DNA from: Kumtagia ephedrae
Lineage (GTDB): Bacteria; Pseudomonadota; Alphaproteobacteria; Rhizobiales; Rhizobiaceae
Length of the DNA stretch: 64,000 bases
Direction: 5' to 3'
Assembly (NCBI RefSeq): GCF_003012745.1
Contig: NZ_PXYK01000019.1
Span: 1 to 64,000, forward strand
Shown: piece after piece, positions 1 to 8,354 of the stretch
Layout: each line of letters starts with the position of its first letter
How positions within the stretch are numbered: the first letter of the stretch is position 1
Notes under the pieces: model-generated
What the model saw: only the letters and a program-made list of their open reading frames with translations
Databases searched by the model: none
What the model was told of the DNA's origin: nothing
Program-made: the position numbers and the translations under genes

Positions 1-1
1 C

Positions 2-223
2 ATCCGCCTGCAGCTCTTCGCCGCCATGATCGCCTATGCGCTGCTGCGCATTGCCGCCAACGCCAACCGCATCGCCATGCCGATCCTGCGCTTCACCGAT
101 CTCGTCGCACAATGCCTGTTCGAGCGCAGCCACATCGCCGCCATCGAACGCCCGCCGCCCGTCAATCCGAGCCATAGAAGACCCCGATGCTCGCCAAACC
201 AGATGGCTTTCCACTATGCATGA
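2..223 (+). pseudogene. 3' end of a DDE transposase (IS4-type), truncated by window edge
   Basis: The frame is open from the first complete codon to a stop at 223, giving a 73-residue tail. Its hydrophobic helix (LQLFAAMIAYALLRIAA) followed by LVAQCLFERSHIAAIERPP resembles the C-terminus of IS4-type DDE transposases of rhizobia. No catalytic residues lie in the visible part, so whether the element is intact cannot be judged. Just downstream is GC-rich repeat DNA and then the ABC transporter operon. The family call is from memory of such tails. It could also be the intact end of a full element whose 5' part lies outside the window. Confidence 0.6.
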
Positions 224-227
224 CTTT

Positions 228-345
228 CCCCGGACAGCCCGGGGGAGAGGAGCTGCAGCCGCCATGCCGGCGCTTCTCCAGCTTGGGTTCCTCTCCCCCG
301 GGGAGGGAGAAGTGGCCCGAAGGGCCGGTGAAGGGGTGCTTTTTA
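228..345. repeat. GC-rich intergenic palindromic repeat
   Basis: Two copies of a CTCTCCCC/GGGGAGAG-type arm flank a spacer. The right part contains CCCGGGGAGGGAG followed by GTGGCCCGAAGGGCCGG, itself a hairpin (GGCCC-GAA-GGGCC). This style of element is frequent between rhizobial genes. It lies between the transposase tail and the first ABC gene and encodes nothing recognisable. Confidence 0.5.
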
Positions 346-369
346 TCTGATCGAGCCCATAGCGGTCCC

Positions 370-1368
370 ATGACCCCAGCCGTTTCCCTTGAAAAAGTCT
401 CCCGCCATTTCGGCAGCGTGCGCGCCGTCGACGCGGTCGACCTCGACATCGCGCCGGGCGAATTTTTCGCCATGCTCGGCCCCTCCGGCTCGGGCAAGAC
501 CACCTGCCTCCGGCTGATCGCCGGCTTCGAGCAGCCGACGAGCGGGGCGATAAAGATCTTCGGCGAGCGCGCGGACGGCGTGCCGCCCTACCGGCGCAAC
601 GTCAATACCGTCTTCCAGGATTATGCGCTGTTCCCGCACCTCAACGTGATCGACAACGTCGCCTACGGGCTGATGGTGAAAGGCATCGGCAAGGCGGAGC
701 GCCACAAGGCGGCGGAGGAAGCGCTGTCGCTGGTGCGCCTGCCCGGCTACGGCGCACGAAAACCCAGCCAGCTCTCCGGCGGCCAGCGCCAGCGCGTGGC
801 GCTGGCCCGCGCTTTGGTCAACCGCCCGAAGGTGCTGCTGCTCGACGAGCCGCTCGGCGCGCTCGACCTGAAGCTGCGCGAGAACATGCAGGAGGAACTG
901 AAGACGCTGCAGCAGGCGCTCGGCATCACCTTCGTGTTCGTCACCCATGACCAGGGCGAGGCGCTGTCGATGGCCGACCGGGTCGCCGTCTTCAACGACG
1001 GCAGGATCATGCAGATCGGCACGCCGCAGGATATCTACCAAAAGCCCCGCTCGCGTTTCGTCGCCGATTTCGTCGGCTCCTCCAACGTGCTGCCGCCGGA
1101 TTTCGTCCAGCGCTGGTCGGGCCAGCATCGCTGGGGCAGCCTGCGGCCGGAGGCGATCCGCGTCCTGCGCGGCAATAATGGCGACGGCGTGCCGGCGCGA
1201 GTCACGGCGATGAACTATCTGGGCTCGGCAACACGGCTGGCGCTGGATGCGGACGGGCTGCGCCTGCACGCGACGGTTCCGGCCGGCACGGCGCTGCCGG
1301 AGGCCGGTGACGCGGTGATGCTCACCTTCAACCGCGAGCAGCTGCATCTGATGGAGGAGGGCGCGTGA
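370..1368 (+). CDS. ABC transporter ATP-binding protein, polyamine (PotA) type
   Basis: A 332-residue ATPase that would power spermidine/putrescine-type uptake. In order it shows Walker A (GPSGSGKT, about residue 38), a Q-loop ([10 protein letters not shown]), the signature LSGGQRQR, Walker B ([12 protein letters not shown]), the H-loop ([10 protein letters not shown]), and a C-terminal TOBE-like region after residue 240. The ATG at 370 gives the usual PotA length; upstream in-frame codons belong to repeat DNA. Two permease genes and an aldehyde dehydrogenase of putrescine breakdown follow, supporting a polyamine substrate. No substrate-binding protein gene is visible here. The hicAB pair lies between this gene and the first permease on the opposite strand. 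Confidence 0.9.
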   Translation: MTPAVSLEKVSRHFGSVRAVDAVDLDIAPGEFFAMLGPSGSGKTTCLRLIAGFEQPTSGAIKIFGERADGVPPYRRNVNTVFQDYALFPHLNVIDNVAYGLMVKGIGKAERHKAAEEALSLVRLPGYGARKPSQLSGGQRQRVALARALVNRPKVLLLDEPLGALDLKLRENMQEELKTLQQALGITFVFVTHDQGEALSMADRVAVFNDGRIMQIGTPQDIYQKPRSRFVADFVGSSNVLPPDFVQRWSGQHRWGSLRPEAIRVLRGNNGDGVPARVTAMNYLGSATRLALDADGLRLHATVPAGTALPEAGDAVMLTFNREQLHLMEEGA

Positions 1369-1400
1369 TGGACCGGCTCCTGCCCGGCGCGCCGGCTCAC

Positions 1401-1811
1401 TCAGGCGGCGTCCTTCAAACGCCTCCGTACCGCCTCGGCGAGAAAAGCCGAGCGCGATTGTCCGGCCGCGGAGGCTGCGCGATCGACCGCCTCAAGCAGG
1501 GTCTCGTCCATCGAAATGTTGAGCCGGACCGCGCGTCCGGGCGGATCGAACGGCACAAGCGCCAGGATCGCTCCGGCAGAATCATCGCTGAAACTGTTAT
1601 CGGCGCGCAGTTCGGACAGATTTCTTGCGATCGGGAGCGGATCGCCGTCTTCGATCATTCCCGCGACATGGAAGGCGAGTGCTTCCGCACCCTTGCGAAG
1701 TACCTCTTCTTCCGTCCTGCCGGTAGAGACGCAGCCGGGGAAATCGGGGAAGGAGATACCGAACACTCCATCTTCCTCATGGATCAGCGCATAGGCGAGA
1801 GGCATCGCCAA
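1401..1811 (-). CDS. hicB: HicB-family antitoxin
   Basis: A 136-residue protein with the HicB layout: a partial RNase H-like N-terminal domain (YALIHEEDGVFGISFPDFPGCVSTG, the FPDFPG core being diagnostic) and a C-terminal ribbon-helix-helix segment (VRLNISMDETLLEAVDRAA, then SRSAFLAEAVRRRL) that would bind the operon's own promoter. It follows hicA by 15 bases on the same strand, as in the common hicA-hicB order. The pair sits antisense inside a polyamine transport operon, which suggests insertion. HicB would neutralise HicA and autorepress the operon. Confidence 0.92.
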   Translation of the reverse strand: MAMPLAYALIHEEDGVFGISFPDFPGCVSTGRTEEEVLRKGAEALAFHVAGMIEDGDPLPIARNLSELRADNSFSDDSAGAILALVPFDPPGRAVRLNISMDETLLEAVDRAASAAGQSRSAFLAEAVRRRLKDAA

Positions 1812-1826
1812 ATCTCCTCTTCGTTC

Positions 1827-2033
1827 TCACCATTGCCAGCCGGCCTGCCTGTAGATCGAGCGCAGCGTGCCCGTCGGAATCGGATCGGCCCCCATGTCGA
1901 GCGTGACTTTGCCGGGTCTCGCTGGATGAACGTACTGGACGTGGGCGCCCGGGCCGTGCCGCTTGATCGTCCATCCCTCCTTGCGGAGCCGCGCTGCGAT
2001 TTCTCGCGGGGTCCGATTGCGCCTGCCCGCCAT
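1827..2033 (-). CDS. hicA: HicA-family mRNA interferase toxin
   Basis: A 68-residue protein with the compact dsRBD-like HicA fold: EIAARLRKEGWTIKRHGPGAH carries the conserved Gly-x-His that is catalytic in HicA, and GTLRSIYRQAGW is the usual C-terminal motif. HicA toxins cleave mRNA and are blocked by HicB. I chose the ATG at 2033, which gives MAGRRNRT and the family's usual length. A TTG nine codons upstream (2060) is possible but would add an untypical extension, and neither has a strong ribosome site. hicB follows immediately. Confidence 0.88.
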   Translation of the reverse strand: MAGRRNRTPREIAARLRKEGWTIKRHGPGAHVQYVHPARPGKVTLDMGADPIPTGTLRSIYRQAGWQW

Positions 2034-2140
2034 GGGAATCCGCCATTTTTCTATACACAAAGATACACAAGTGCGGATATCGGTTCAAGGGCGGGGGCAG
2101 TTGCTTGCAATTCTGCCGCTTCTTGTGGCGAGGCAGTCAG

Positions 2141-3112
2141 ATGAGCCTGGACGCCGCGCTTCCCGCCGCCCAGCCCGCCTCCGCAATCCTGCCGCGCCGC
2201 GGCGGCACGGCTGGCGCGCTGTCGGACGTGCTGTGGCGCAATCCGCGCTCCCTGCTCATGCTGATGCTCGCCCCGCCGCTGCTGTGGCTCGGCATCGTCT
2301 ATCTCGGCTCGCTGTTCGCGTTGCTCCTGCAGAGCTTCTTTTCGATCGACGAGTTCTCCGGGATGATCGACCGGCAGTTCACGCTGAAGACCTATGGCGA
2401 GCTGCTGCTGCCGTCCAATCTCGACATCATCCTGCGCACCGTCACCATGGCGGCGCTGGTGACGCTGGCTTCGGCCGTCATCGCCTTCCCGATCGCCTAT
2501 TATGCGGCCCGCTACGCCCGCGGCACATGGAAGGCGCTGTTCTATCTGGGCATCATGCTGCCGCTGTGGTCGAGCTATCTGGTCAAGGTCTACGCCTGGA
2601 AGCTGATCCTGGCCAAAGAGGGTATCCTCAACTGGCTGTTCACCAAGCTGCATCTGACCTGGCTGCTCGACGCCTGGCTGGCGCTGCCGACCGTCGGCGG
2701 CAACTCGCTGTCGGTCAGCGCCACCGGCACCTTCATCGTCTTCGTCTATGTCTGGCTGCCCTTCATGATCCTGCCGGTGCAGGCGGCGCTGGAGCGGGTG
2801 CCCGTCAGCCTCACCGAGGCGTCCTCCGACCTCGGCGCATCGCCGGGCCAGACCTTCCGCAACGTCATCTTCCCGCTGGCGCTGCCGGGCATCGTCGCCG
2901 GCTCGATCTTCACCTTCTCGCTCACGCTGGGCGACTACATCATCCCACAGATCATCGGCACGTCGCGGCTGTTCATCGGCCAGGCCGTCTACGCGCACCA
3001 AGGCACCGCCGGCAACATCCCGCTCGCCGCCGCCTTCACCGTGGTGCCCGTGGTCATCATGGGGTTCTATCTCTGGGGCGCCAAGCGTTTGGGGGCCTTC
3101 GATGCGCTGTGA
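2141..3112 (+). CDS. ABC transporter permease, PotB type
   Basis: A 323-residue inner-membrane protein with about six hydrophobic segments and the EAA loop (EASSDLGASPGQTFRN, around residue 226) that docks on the ATPase. It matches first permeases of spermidine/putrescine importers. The ATG at 2141 follows GCGAGG at a suitable distance; an in-frame codon at 2105 would add residues unlike the family. It is separated from its ATPase gene (370-1368) by hicAB on the other strand and is followed by the second permease after a palindromic repeat. Confidence 0.9.
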   Translation: MSLDAALPAAQPASAILPRRGGTAGALSDVLWRNPRSLLMLMLAPPLLWLGIVYLGSLFALLLQSFFSIDEFSGMIDRQFTLKTYGELLLPSNLDIILRTVTMAALVTLASAVIAFPIAYYAARYARGTWKALFYLGIMLPLWSSYLVKVYAWKLILAKEGILNWLFTKLHLTWLLDAWLALPTVGGNSLSVSATGTFIVFVYVWLPFMILPVQAALERVPVSLTEASSDLGASPGQTFRNVIFPLALPGIVAGSIFTFSLTLGDYIIPQIIGTSRLFIGQAVYAHQGTAGNIPLAAAFTVVPVVIMGFYLWGAKRLGAFDAL

Positions 3113-3130
3113 GACGCTTTGCGCGCTGCC

Positions 3131-3271
3131 AACCCCCACCCCTAACCCCTCCCCTCAAGGGGGAGGGGGACAAGATTGCATTTCCGCCAGACGCCGCTCT
3201 TCGACGGTTTTGCATTGCATAGCGGCCGCAAAGTCCCCCTCCCCCTTGAGGGGAGGGGTTAGGGGTGGGGG
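3131..3271. repeat. Intergenic palindromic repeat, CCCCACCCCTAACCCCTCCCC type
   Basis: Near-perfect inverted arms (left CCCCCACCCCTAACCCCTCC, right its reverse complement) each contain a small hairpin, CTCCCC-TCAAG-GGGGAG. The roughly 70-base centre carries TCGACGGTTTTGCATTGCATAG and GCGGCCGCAAAG. The same centre recurs in the elements near 56.5 kb and 60.5 kb. It separates two permease genes of one operon, so it is probably transcribed and could affect mRNA processing or stability. Confidence 0.85.
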
Positions 3272-3303
3272 CAATCTTGGTCGAATAGCGCAAGGAAATC
3301 CCC

Positions 3304-4119
3304 ATGCGCTCTGACCGCTCGTCCCCCGCCCCTCTTGCCCTGAAGATCGCCGCGGCGGCGGGGCTCTTGTTCCTGCACCTGCCGATCCTGCTGATCTTCG
3401 TCTATGCCTTCACCACCGAGGAGAAAAGCTACCAGTGGCCGCCGCCGGGCTTCACAACGCAGTGGTTCGCCGTCACCTGGAGCCGGCCGGACGTCTGGCA
3501 GGCGCTGTGGCTGTCGGTGAAGGTCGCCGCCATCTCCACGGCCATCGCCATCATCCTCGGCACGCTCTGCGCCGCCGCCGTCAGCCGCACCAAATTCTTC
3601 GGCCGCGAGGCGATCTCGCTGCTGGTCATCCTGCCGATCGCGCTGCCCGGCATCATCACCGGTATCTCGCTGCGCTCGGCCTTCAGCCTGATGGAGATAC
3701 CCTTCTCCACCTGGACCATCGTGCTCGGCCACGCCACCTTCTGCGTGGTGGTGGTCTACAACAACGCCGTGGCCCGCTTCCGCCGCACCTCCGGATCGAT
3801 GATCGAGGCGTCGATGGATCTCGGCGCCGACGGCTTCCAGACTTTTCGGTACGTAGTCCTGCCCAACATAGGGACGGCGCTGCTCGCCGGCGGCATGCTC
3901 GCCTTCGCGCTCAGCTTCGACGAGGTGATCGTGACGACCTTCACCGCCGGCCAGCAGCAGACGCTGCCGATCTGGATGCTGGAGGAACTGGTGCGTCCGC
4001 GCCAGCGGCCGGTCACCAATGTGGTGGCCATGGTCGTGGTGCTGGTGACGGCGCTGCCCATCCTGCTTGCCTACTACCTCACCCGTGACGGCGATCAGGT
4101 CGCGGGGGCGGGGAAATGA
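3304..4119 (+). CDS. ABC transporter permease, PotC type
   Basis: A 271-residue inner-membrane protein with six likely transmembrane segments and an EAA loop ([17 protein letters not shown], around residue 168). It is the second permease of the polyamine-type importer and would pair with the permease at 2141-3112. It begins after a palindromic repeat and is followed by a long inverted repeat and then patD. The length is normal for PotC-like proteins. Confidence 0.9.
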   Translation: MRSDRSSPAPLALKIAAAAGLLFLHLPILLIFVYAFTTEEKSYQWPPPGFTTQWFAVTWSRPDVWQALWLSVKVAAISTAIAIILGTLCAAAVSRTKFFGREAISLLVILPIALPGIITGISLRSAFSLMEIPFSTWTIVLGHATFCVVVVYNNAVARFRRTSGSMIEASMDLGADGFQTFRYVVLPNIGTALLAGGMLAFALSFDEVIVTTFTAGQQQTLPIWMLEELVRPRQRPVTNVVAMVVVLVTALPILLAYYLTRDGDQVAGAGK

Positions 4120-4123
4120 AAGA

Positions 4124-4230
4124 GAGCGAATAGCGAATAGGGAGTAGCGAATAGGAAGATCGCGGGTCGGCAGCGGGCGCCTTAGCTGGAGAGACCGCTA
4201 TTCGCTATTCCCTATTCGCTATTCGCTCAG
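4124..4230. repeat. Inverted repeat built from AGCGAATAG units
   Basis: The left arm is three imperfect tandem copies of GCGAATAG (4124-4158); the right arm is the same unit inverted (TTCGCTATTC, CTATTCGCTATT; 4197-4229). About 40 bases separate the arms, so the transcript between the permease and patD could fold into a long stem. The composition is more A/T-rich than the surrounding genes, and it differs from the GC-rich repeat family elsewhere in the window. Confidence 0.75.
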
Positions 4231-4248
4231 CAAAAGGGAGAAAAAACC

Positions 4249-5676
4249 ATGCTGACCGACATGCTGATCGGAGCACGCTTCGAAAAGGGCACCGAGACCG
4301 AGGAAGCCATCCTCAACCCGCGCACCGGCGAGACGGTGCTCAACCTGCCGGAAGCCAGCCAGGCGCAGATCGACGCGGCGGTGGCCGCCGCGGAGAAAGC
4401 CTTTGCGACCTGGTCGCGGACCACGCCCGGGCAGCGTTCTGGTTACCTCCTGAAGATCGCGGAACGCATCGAGGCCGAGGCGGAAGAATTCGCAAAACTC
4501 GAGGCGCTGAACTGCGGCAAGCCGATCAATGCGGTACTCAACGACGAGATCCCGGCGATCGTCGACTGCTACCGCTTCTTCGCCGGCGCGGTGCGCACCA
4601 TGCCGGGCGTTGTGGCCGGCGAATATCTGCCGGGCTTCACCTCGATGGTGCGGCGCGACCCGATCGGCATCGTCGCCTCGATCGCGCCCTGGAACTACCC
4701 GCTGATGATGATGGCCTGGAAGCTGGCGCCGGCTATCGGCGGCGGCAACACGGTGGTGTTCAAACCCTCCGAGCAGACGCCGCTGACGGCGCTGAAGCTG
4801 GCGACAATCCTTGCCGACGTGCTGCCGGAAGGCGTTGTCAACGTCGTGCTCGGCCGCGGCGAGAGCGTCGGCAACGCACTGATCAACCATCCGAAAATCA
4901 ACATGATCTCGATCACCGGCGACGTCGCCACCGGCAAGAAGGTGCTGCAGGCCGCCGCCAAGTCGGTCAAGCGCACGCATCTGGAGCTCGGCGGCAAGGC
5001 CCCGGTCATCGTCTTCGACGACGCCGACCTCGACGCGGTCGTGGGTGGCCTGCGCGCCTTCGGCTACTACAATGCCGGGCAGGACTGCACCGCCGCCTGC
5101 CGCATCTATGCCGGCGGAAAAATCTACGAAAAACTGGTCGCCGACCTTTCCTCCGCCGTTTCGACGATCCGCTACAACCAGTCCGACGATACCGAGAACG
5201 AGATCGGCCCGCTGATCTCCAGGCGCCAGCGCGACCGCGTCGCCTCCTTCGTCGAACGCGCCTCCGAACTCAAGCACATCGACATCACCACCGGCGGCAA
5301 GCCGGGCGAGGGCGGCGGCTTCTACTATCAGCCGACCGTGGTCGCCGGCGCGCTGCAGGAGGACGAGATCGTGCGCCGCGAGGTGTTCGGCCCTGTCGTC
5401 TCGGTCACCCGTTTCTCGGATGTCGACGAGGCGGTCGCCTGGGCCAACGACAGCGACTACGGCCTCGCCTCCTCGGTGTGGACGAAGGACGTGTCGCGCG
5501 CCATGGCGACGGCGGCCAGGCTGCAATATGGCTGCACCTGGATCAACACCCACTTCATGCTGACCAACGAGATGCCGCATGGCGGCGTGAAGCAGTCCGG
5601 CTACGGCAAGGACATGTCGCTCTACGCGCTCGAGGACTACACCGCCGTGCGCCACGTCATGGTCGCGCACGGATGA
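4249..5676 (+). CDS. patD: Gamma-aminobutyraldehyde dehydrogenase
   Basis: A 475-residue NAD-dependent aldehyde dehydrogenase that would oxidise 4-aminobutanal to GABA in putrescine breakdown. It shows the cofactor region ([12 protein letters not shown]), the catalytic-base motif [16 protein letters not shown], the active-site Cys in [12 protein letters not shown] and the C-terminal [17 protein letters not shown]. The closeness of these segments to E. coli PatD (YdcW), including DEIPAIVD and RHVMVAHG, makes this more specific than a generic betaine-aldehyde dehydrogenase. AAAAGGGAGAAAAAACC precedes the ATG. It closes the polyamine uptake operon, so import and catabolism are linked. Confidence 0.92.
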   Translation: MLTDMLIGARFEKGTETEEAILNPRTGETVLNLPEASQAQIDAAVAAAEKAFATWSRTTPGQRSGYLLKIAERIEAEAEEFAKLEALNCGKPINAVLNDEIPAIVDCYRFFAGAVRTMPGVVAGEYLPGFTSMVRRDPIGIVASIAPWNYPLMMMAWKLAPAIGGGNTVVFKPSEQTPLTALKLATILADVLPEGVVNVVLGRGESVGNALINHPKINMISITGDVATGKKVLQAAAKSVKRTHLELGGKAPVIVFDDADLDAVVGGLRAFGYYNAGQDCTAACRIYAGGKIYEKLVADLSSAVSTIRYNQSDDTENEIGPLISRRQRDRVASFVERASELKHIDITTGGKPGEGGGFYYQPTVVAGALQEDEIVRREVFGPVVSVTRFSDVDEAVAWANDSDYGLASSVWTKDVSRAMATAARLQYGCTWINTHFMLTNEMPHGGVKQSGYGKDMSLYALEDYTAVRHVMVAHG

Positions 5677-5691
5677 GAACCTGAACGGCAA

Positions 5692-5728
5692 GGCAGCCGC
5701 CCGCATCCGCGCTCGCGCGGCGGCTGCC
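5692..5728 (+). terminator. Hairpin after patD, possible terminator
   Basis: GGCAGCCGCC and GGCGGCTGCC form a perfect 10-bp stem with a 17-base loop, 16 bases after the patD stop. No T-run follows, so a classical intrinsic terminator is uncertain. It could instead stabilise the 3' end. Confidence 0.45.
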
Positions 5729-6268
5729 CGCCGGATTTCCGGTGCAGTCCACCACGTTGCCGGCGCCCCTGCGGCCGCCCCTTTGTATCCTCCCTTGTTG
5801 CCGTCCGTCCTGCCTGCCGACATCGTGCCGTCGCAACGCCGCGCGAGGATGCCGCCCTGCTGCGTCGAAGCGGCCCTTTCCGGTGCCTTGATGACGCCAA
5901 GGAGGTGAGGATGTATGGCGGTGCAACGGGCTGACATCTTTGCGGTGAAGTTCAGGTGACTTGCTCGTTGTAGGTTTTTAAGCAATAAGTAGATCGCTTA
6001 GAAGTACGTGGGCCTCATTGAGGCAGTTCATCCGGCCTAAGCTCCAACGCCGCGACCGTGGTCTGCGGAAGAGAGCTTTGCTATTTTCTGGATGACGACC
6101 ATGATCGCAAAATATCATTGGCTGTATTCTTCTTTCTGCATATCGCGGATCCGTGAGGGGTTCCTGCACTGATCTTGGCGGCGGCCGCCCTCCCGCGGCT
6201 GTCATTGGGCGGAGCACGATTGCTTCGCGTCGGGGGGAATGCAGCGCGCAAAAGGTGAGGACTGAGAG
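5729..6268. other. Long intergenic region upstream of the RTX gene
   Basis: About 540 bases without a convincing gene. Short open frames on both strands have poor codon use. The right half (roughly 5950-6140) is more A/T-rich than the neighbours, for instance GTAGGTTTTTAAGCAATAAG and GCTATTTTCTGG, and is the likely place for the promoter of the RTX gene. I could not fix a promoter. GGTGAGGA lies near the RTX start codon. Confidence 0.4.
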
Positions 6269-8227
6269 ATGCCCGTTTATACTGGAAATGAAAGTGCCAA
6301 CACGATCACCGGTTCAGGTATCGGCGACTACATCTATGGTCATGGCGCCGCGGACAATCTGAGCGGCGGCGACGGCGACGACGTCATCTATGGCGGCTAT
6401 GGAAACAGCACCACCGAGAACAGCGACGACACGCTGAGCGGCGGCGACGGCAACGACTATCTCTATGGCGAGGCGGGAAACGATACCATCGCCGGGGGCG
6501 ACGGCGATGACAATCTGCAGGGCGGGGACGGAAACGATACGCTGAACGGCGGTGTCGGGGCGGACTACATCTACACCGGCATAGGAACGGACAGTGTTGT
6601 AGGCGGCAGCGGCGATGACCGCATCTATGCTCTTGTCGGCAAGAAGACCATCAACGGCGGCACCGGCTTCGACTATCTCGATGTCGATCTGACGACGAAC
6701 ATTACCGATCGGGTCTTCGTGCTGAACGGCACCAGCAGCGACGGCACCAAGACGAGCAGCATCGAGCAGCTCTACTACCGGGGCGGCAGCGGCGATGACG
6801 ATGTCACGGCCGGCTCCGGAGACGACACCTTGCTCGGAAACGAAGGCAACGACTTCCTCAAGGGCAATGACGGCAACGACAACCTTCAGGGTCACCTCGG
6901 CGACGACAAGCTCTACGGCGGGGGGAGCAACGATTATCTCTACGGCGGAGCGGGTGCCGACACGGCGCTCGGCGGCGATGGAAACGATTCGATCCACGGC
7001 GGGTTCGGCAACTCGACCGTCGAGACCAGCAACGACAGCCTCTACGGCGGCGAAGGCAACGACTATGTCTATGGCGAGGAGGGCAACGACCGGGTCGACG
7101 GCGGAGGCGGCGACGACGTGCTTTATGGCGAATCCGGCAACGACAACATGACCGGCGGCACCGGCAATGACTACGTCTACGGCGACATCGGGACCGACAT
7201 ACTCGACGGCGGCGTCGGCGACGACCGCATCTATGGGACTCTTGGCAAGAAGACCATCATCGGTGGCGATGGGTACGATTATCTCGACCTCGATCGCAGT
7301 GGCACCTCGACGGCCCAGAAGTTCTATCTGAACGGTGCGGCCGGAAGTGACGGCTCGACGTCGACCGGTATCGAGCAGATGATTTATCGTGCCGGCGCTG
7401 GCGCCGACACGATCGCTGGCAGCGATGGCCAGGACACCATCTACGGCAATGCCGGCAACGACTATCTCCTGGGCTATGAAGGGAGCGACTCTCTCTATGG
7501 TGAGGTTGGTGTCGACAAGCTGAACGGCGGCGAAGGCAACGACTATCTCTATGGCGGCGTCGAAGCCGACACGATCTATGGCGGCGAAGGCCACGACTCG
7601 CTCCACGGCGGCCTCGGCAATTCGACCGTCGAGTTCAGCAACGACACGCTTCACGGCGGTGCCGGCAACGATTATCTCTATGGCGAGGAAGGTGACGACA
7701 CCCTCAATGGCGACAGCGGCAATGACGTCGTCTACGGCGAATCCGGCAAGGACCTGATGACCGGCGGCGGCGGCAGCGATTATCTCGACGGCGGCACGGA
7801 GAACGACAATTTGGCCGGCAACGCCGGCAACGACACGCTGCTGGGAGGGGATGGCGACGATATCCTGAGCGGCGGCGCTGGCAACGACGCGCTGACCGGC
7901 GGGAGCGGCGCCGACCGGTATTACTTCAACTCGGTTCTGCACAATGAAGCCAATGTCGACACCGTCAACGGCTTCGTAGTGAACGAGGACGAGATACGCC
8001 TCAGCGACGCCATCTTCACGGCGCTGGCGCCCGGCGCCCTGTCGGCGGCGGCATTCCGCGCCAACACTACCGGCGCGGCCGAAGATGCCAGCGACCGCAT
8101 CATTTACGAGACGGACACCGGCAGGCTGCTCTACGACGCCGACGGAACCGGCGGAACGGCAGCCATCCAGTTCGCGACGCTGGCAACCGGGCTGGCTCTG
8201 ACCAACAACGACTTCCTGGTCTACTAG
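6269..8227 (+). CDS. RTX calcium-binding repeat protein, probably type I secreted
   Basis: A 652-residue acidic protein made almost entirely of GGxGxDxLx nonapeptides that bind calcium in a beta-roll. There is no Sec signal. The C-terminus (GADRYYFNSVLHNEANVDTV, NDFLVY) resembles the serralysin-type end recognised by type I secretion systems. No catalytic domain is present. The array has a higher order: GNSTxExSND recurs at residues 45, 247 and 450, and a non-RTX insert starting GKKTI..GG.G.DYLDLD recurs at about 124 and 326, so the protein is built from about 202-residue modules. No secretion genes are adjacent. It could act as a surface layer, adhesin or calcium-dependent matrix protein. 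GGTGAGGACTGAGAG precedes the start. Confidence 0.9.
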   Translation: MPVYTGNESANTITGSGIGDYIYGHGAADNLSGGDGDDVIYGGYGNSTTENSDDTLSGGDGNDYLYGEAGNDTIAGGDGDDNLQGGDGNDTLNGGVGADYIYTGIGTDSVVGGSGDDRIYALVGKKTINGGTGFDYLDVDLTTNITDRVFVLNGTSSDGTKTSSIEQLYYRGGSGDDDVTAGSGDDTLLGNEGNDFLKGNDGNDNLQGHLGDDKLYGGGSNDYLYGGAGADTALGGDGNDSIHGGFGNSTVETSNDSLYGGEGNDYVYGEEGNDRVDGGGGDDVLYGESGNDNMTGGTGNDYVYGDIGTDILDGGVGDDRIYGTLGKKTIIGGDGYDYLDLDRSGTSTAQKFYLNGAAGSDGSTSTGIEQMIYRAGAGADTIAGSDGQDTIYGNAGNDYLLGYEGSDSLYGEVGVDKLNGGEGNDYLYGGVEADTIYGGEGHDSLHGGLGNSTVEFSNDTLHGGAGNDYLYGEEGDDTLNGDSGNDVVYGESGKDLMTGGGGSDYLDGGTENDNLAGNAGNDTLLGGDGDDILSGGAGNDALTGGSGADRYYFNSVLHNEANVDTVNGFVVNEDEIRLSDAIFTALAPGALSAAAFRANTTGAAEDASDRIIYETDTGRLLYDADGTGGTAAIQFATLATGLALTNNDFLVY

Positions 8228-8233
8228 ACCGGA

Positions 8234-8260
8234 CGCGGCCGGCGCATCGCGCCGGCCGCG
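8234..8260 (+). terminator. Strong GC hairpin after the RTX gene
   Basis: CGCGGCCGGCGC and GCGCCGGCCGCG form a perfect 12-bp stem with an ATC loop, beginning seven bases after the stop codon. The following CCTTGCC has no T-tract, so it may terminate poorly or act as 3'-end protection. Confidence 0.55.
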
Positions 8261-8354
8261 CCTTGCCGGCACTCGCCCCCTCGGCTTGGCAACTCCATCT
8301 GGTCCTACCAGATTTTTCGCGCTAGGGTCCCACCGAGACCGGAGGGGGGAGCGC

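Noticed and set aside
4219-5985. 588-codon open frame on the minus strand opposite patD
   Set aside because: It mirrors a clear dehydrogenase gene; long antisense frames are expected from the high-GC codon bias, and the product is Arg/Gly/Asp/His-rich without any fold.
5978-6217. 79-codon minus-strand frame in the RTX upstream region
   Set aside because: No ribosome site, poor codon bias and no resemblance to a family.
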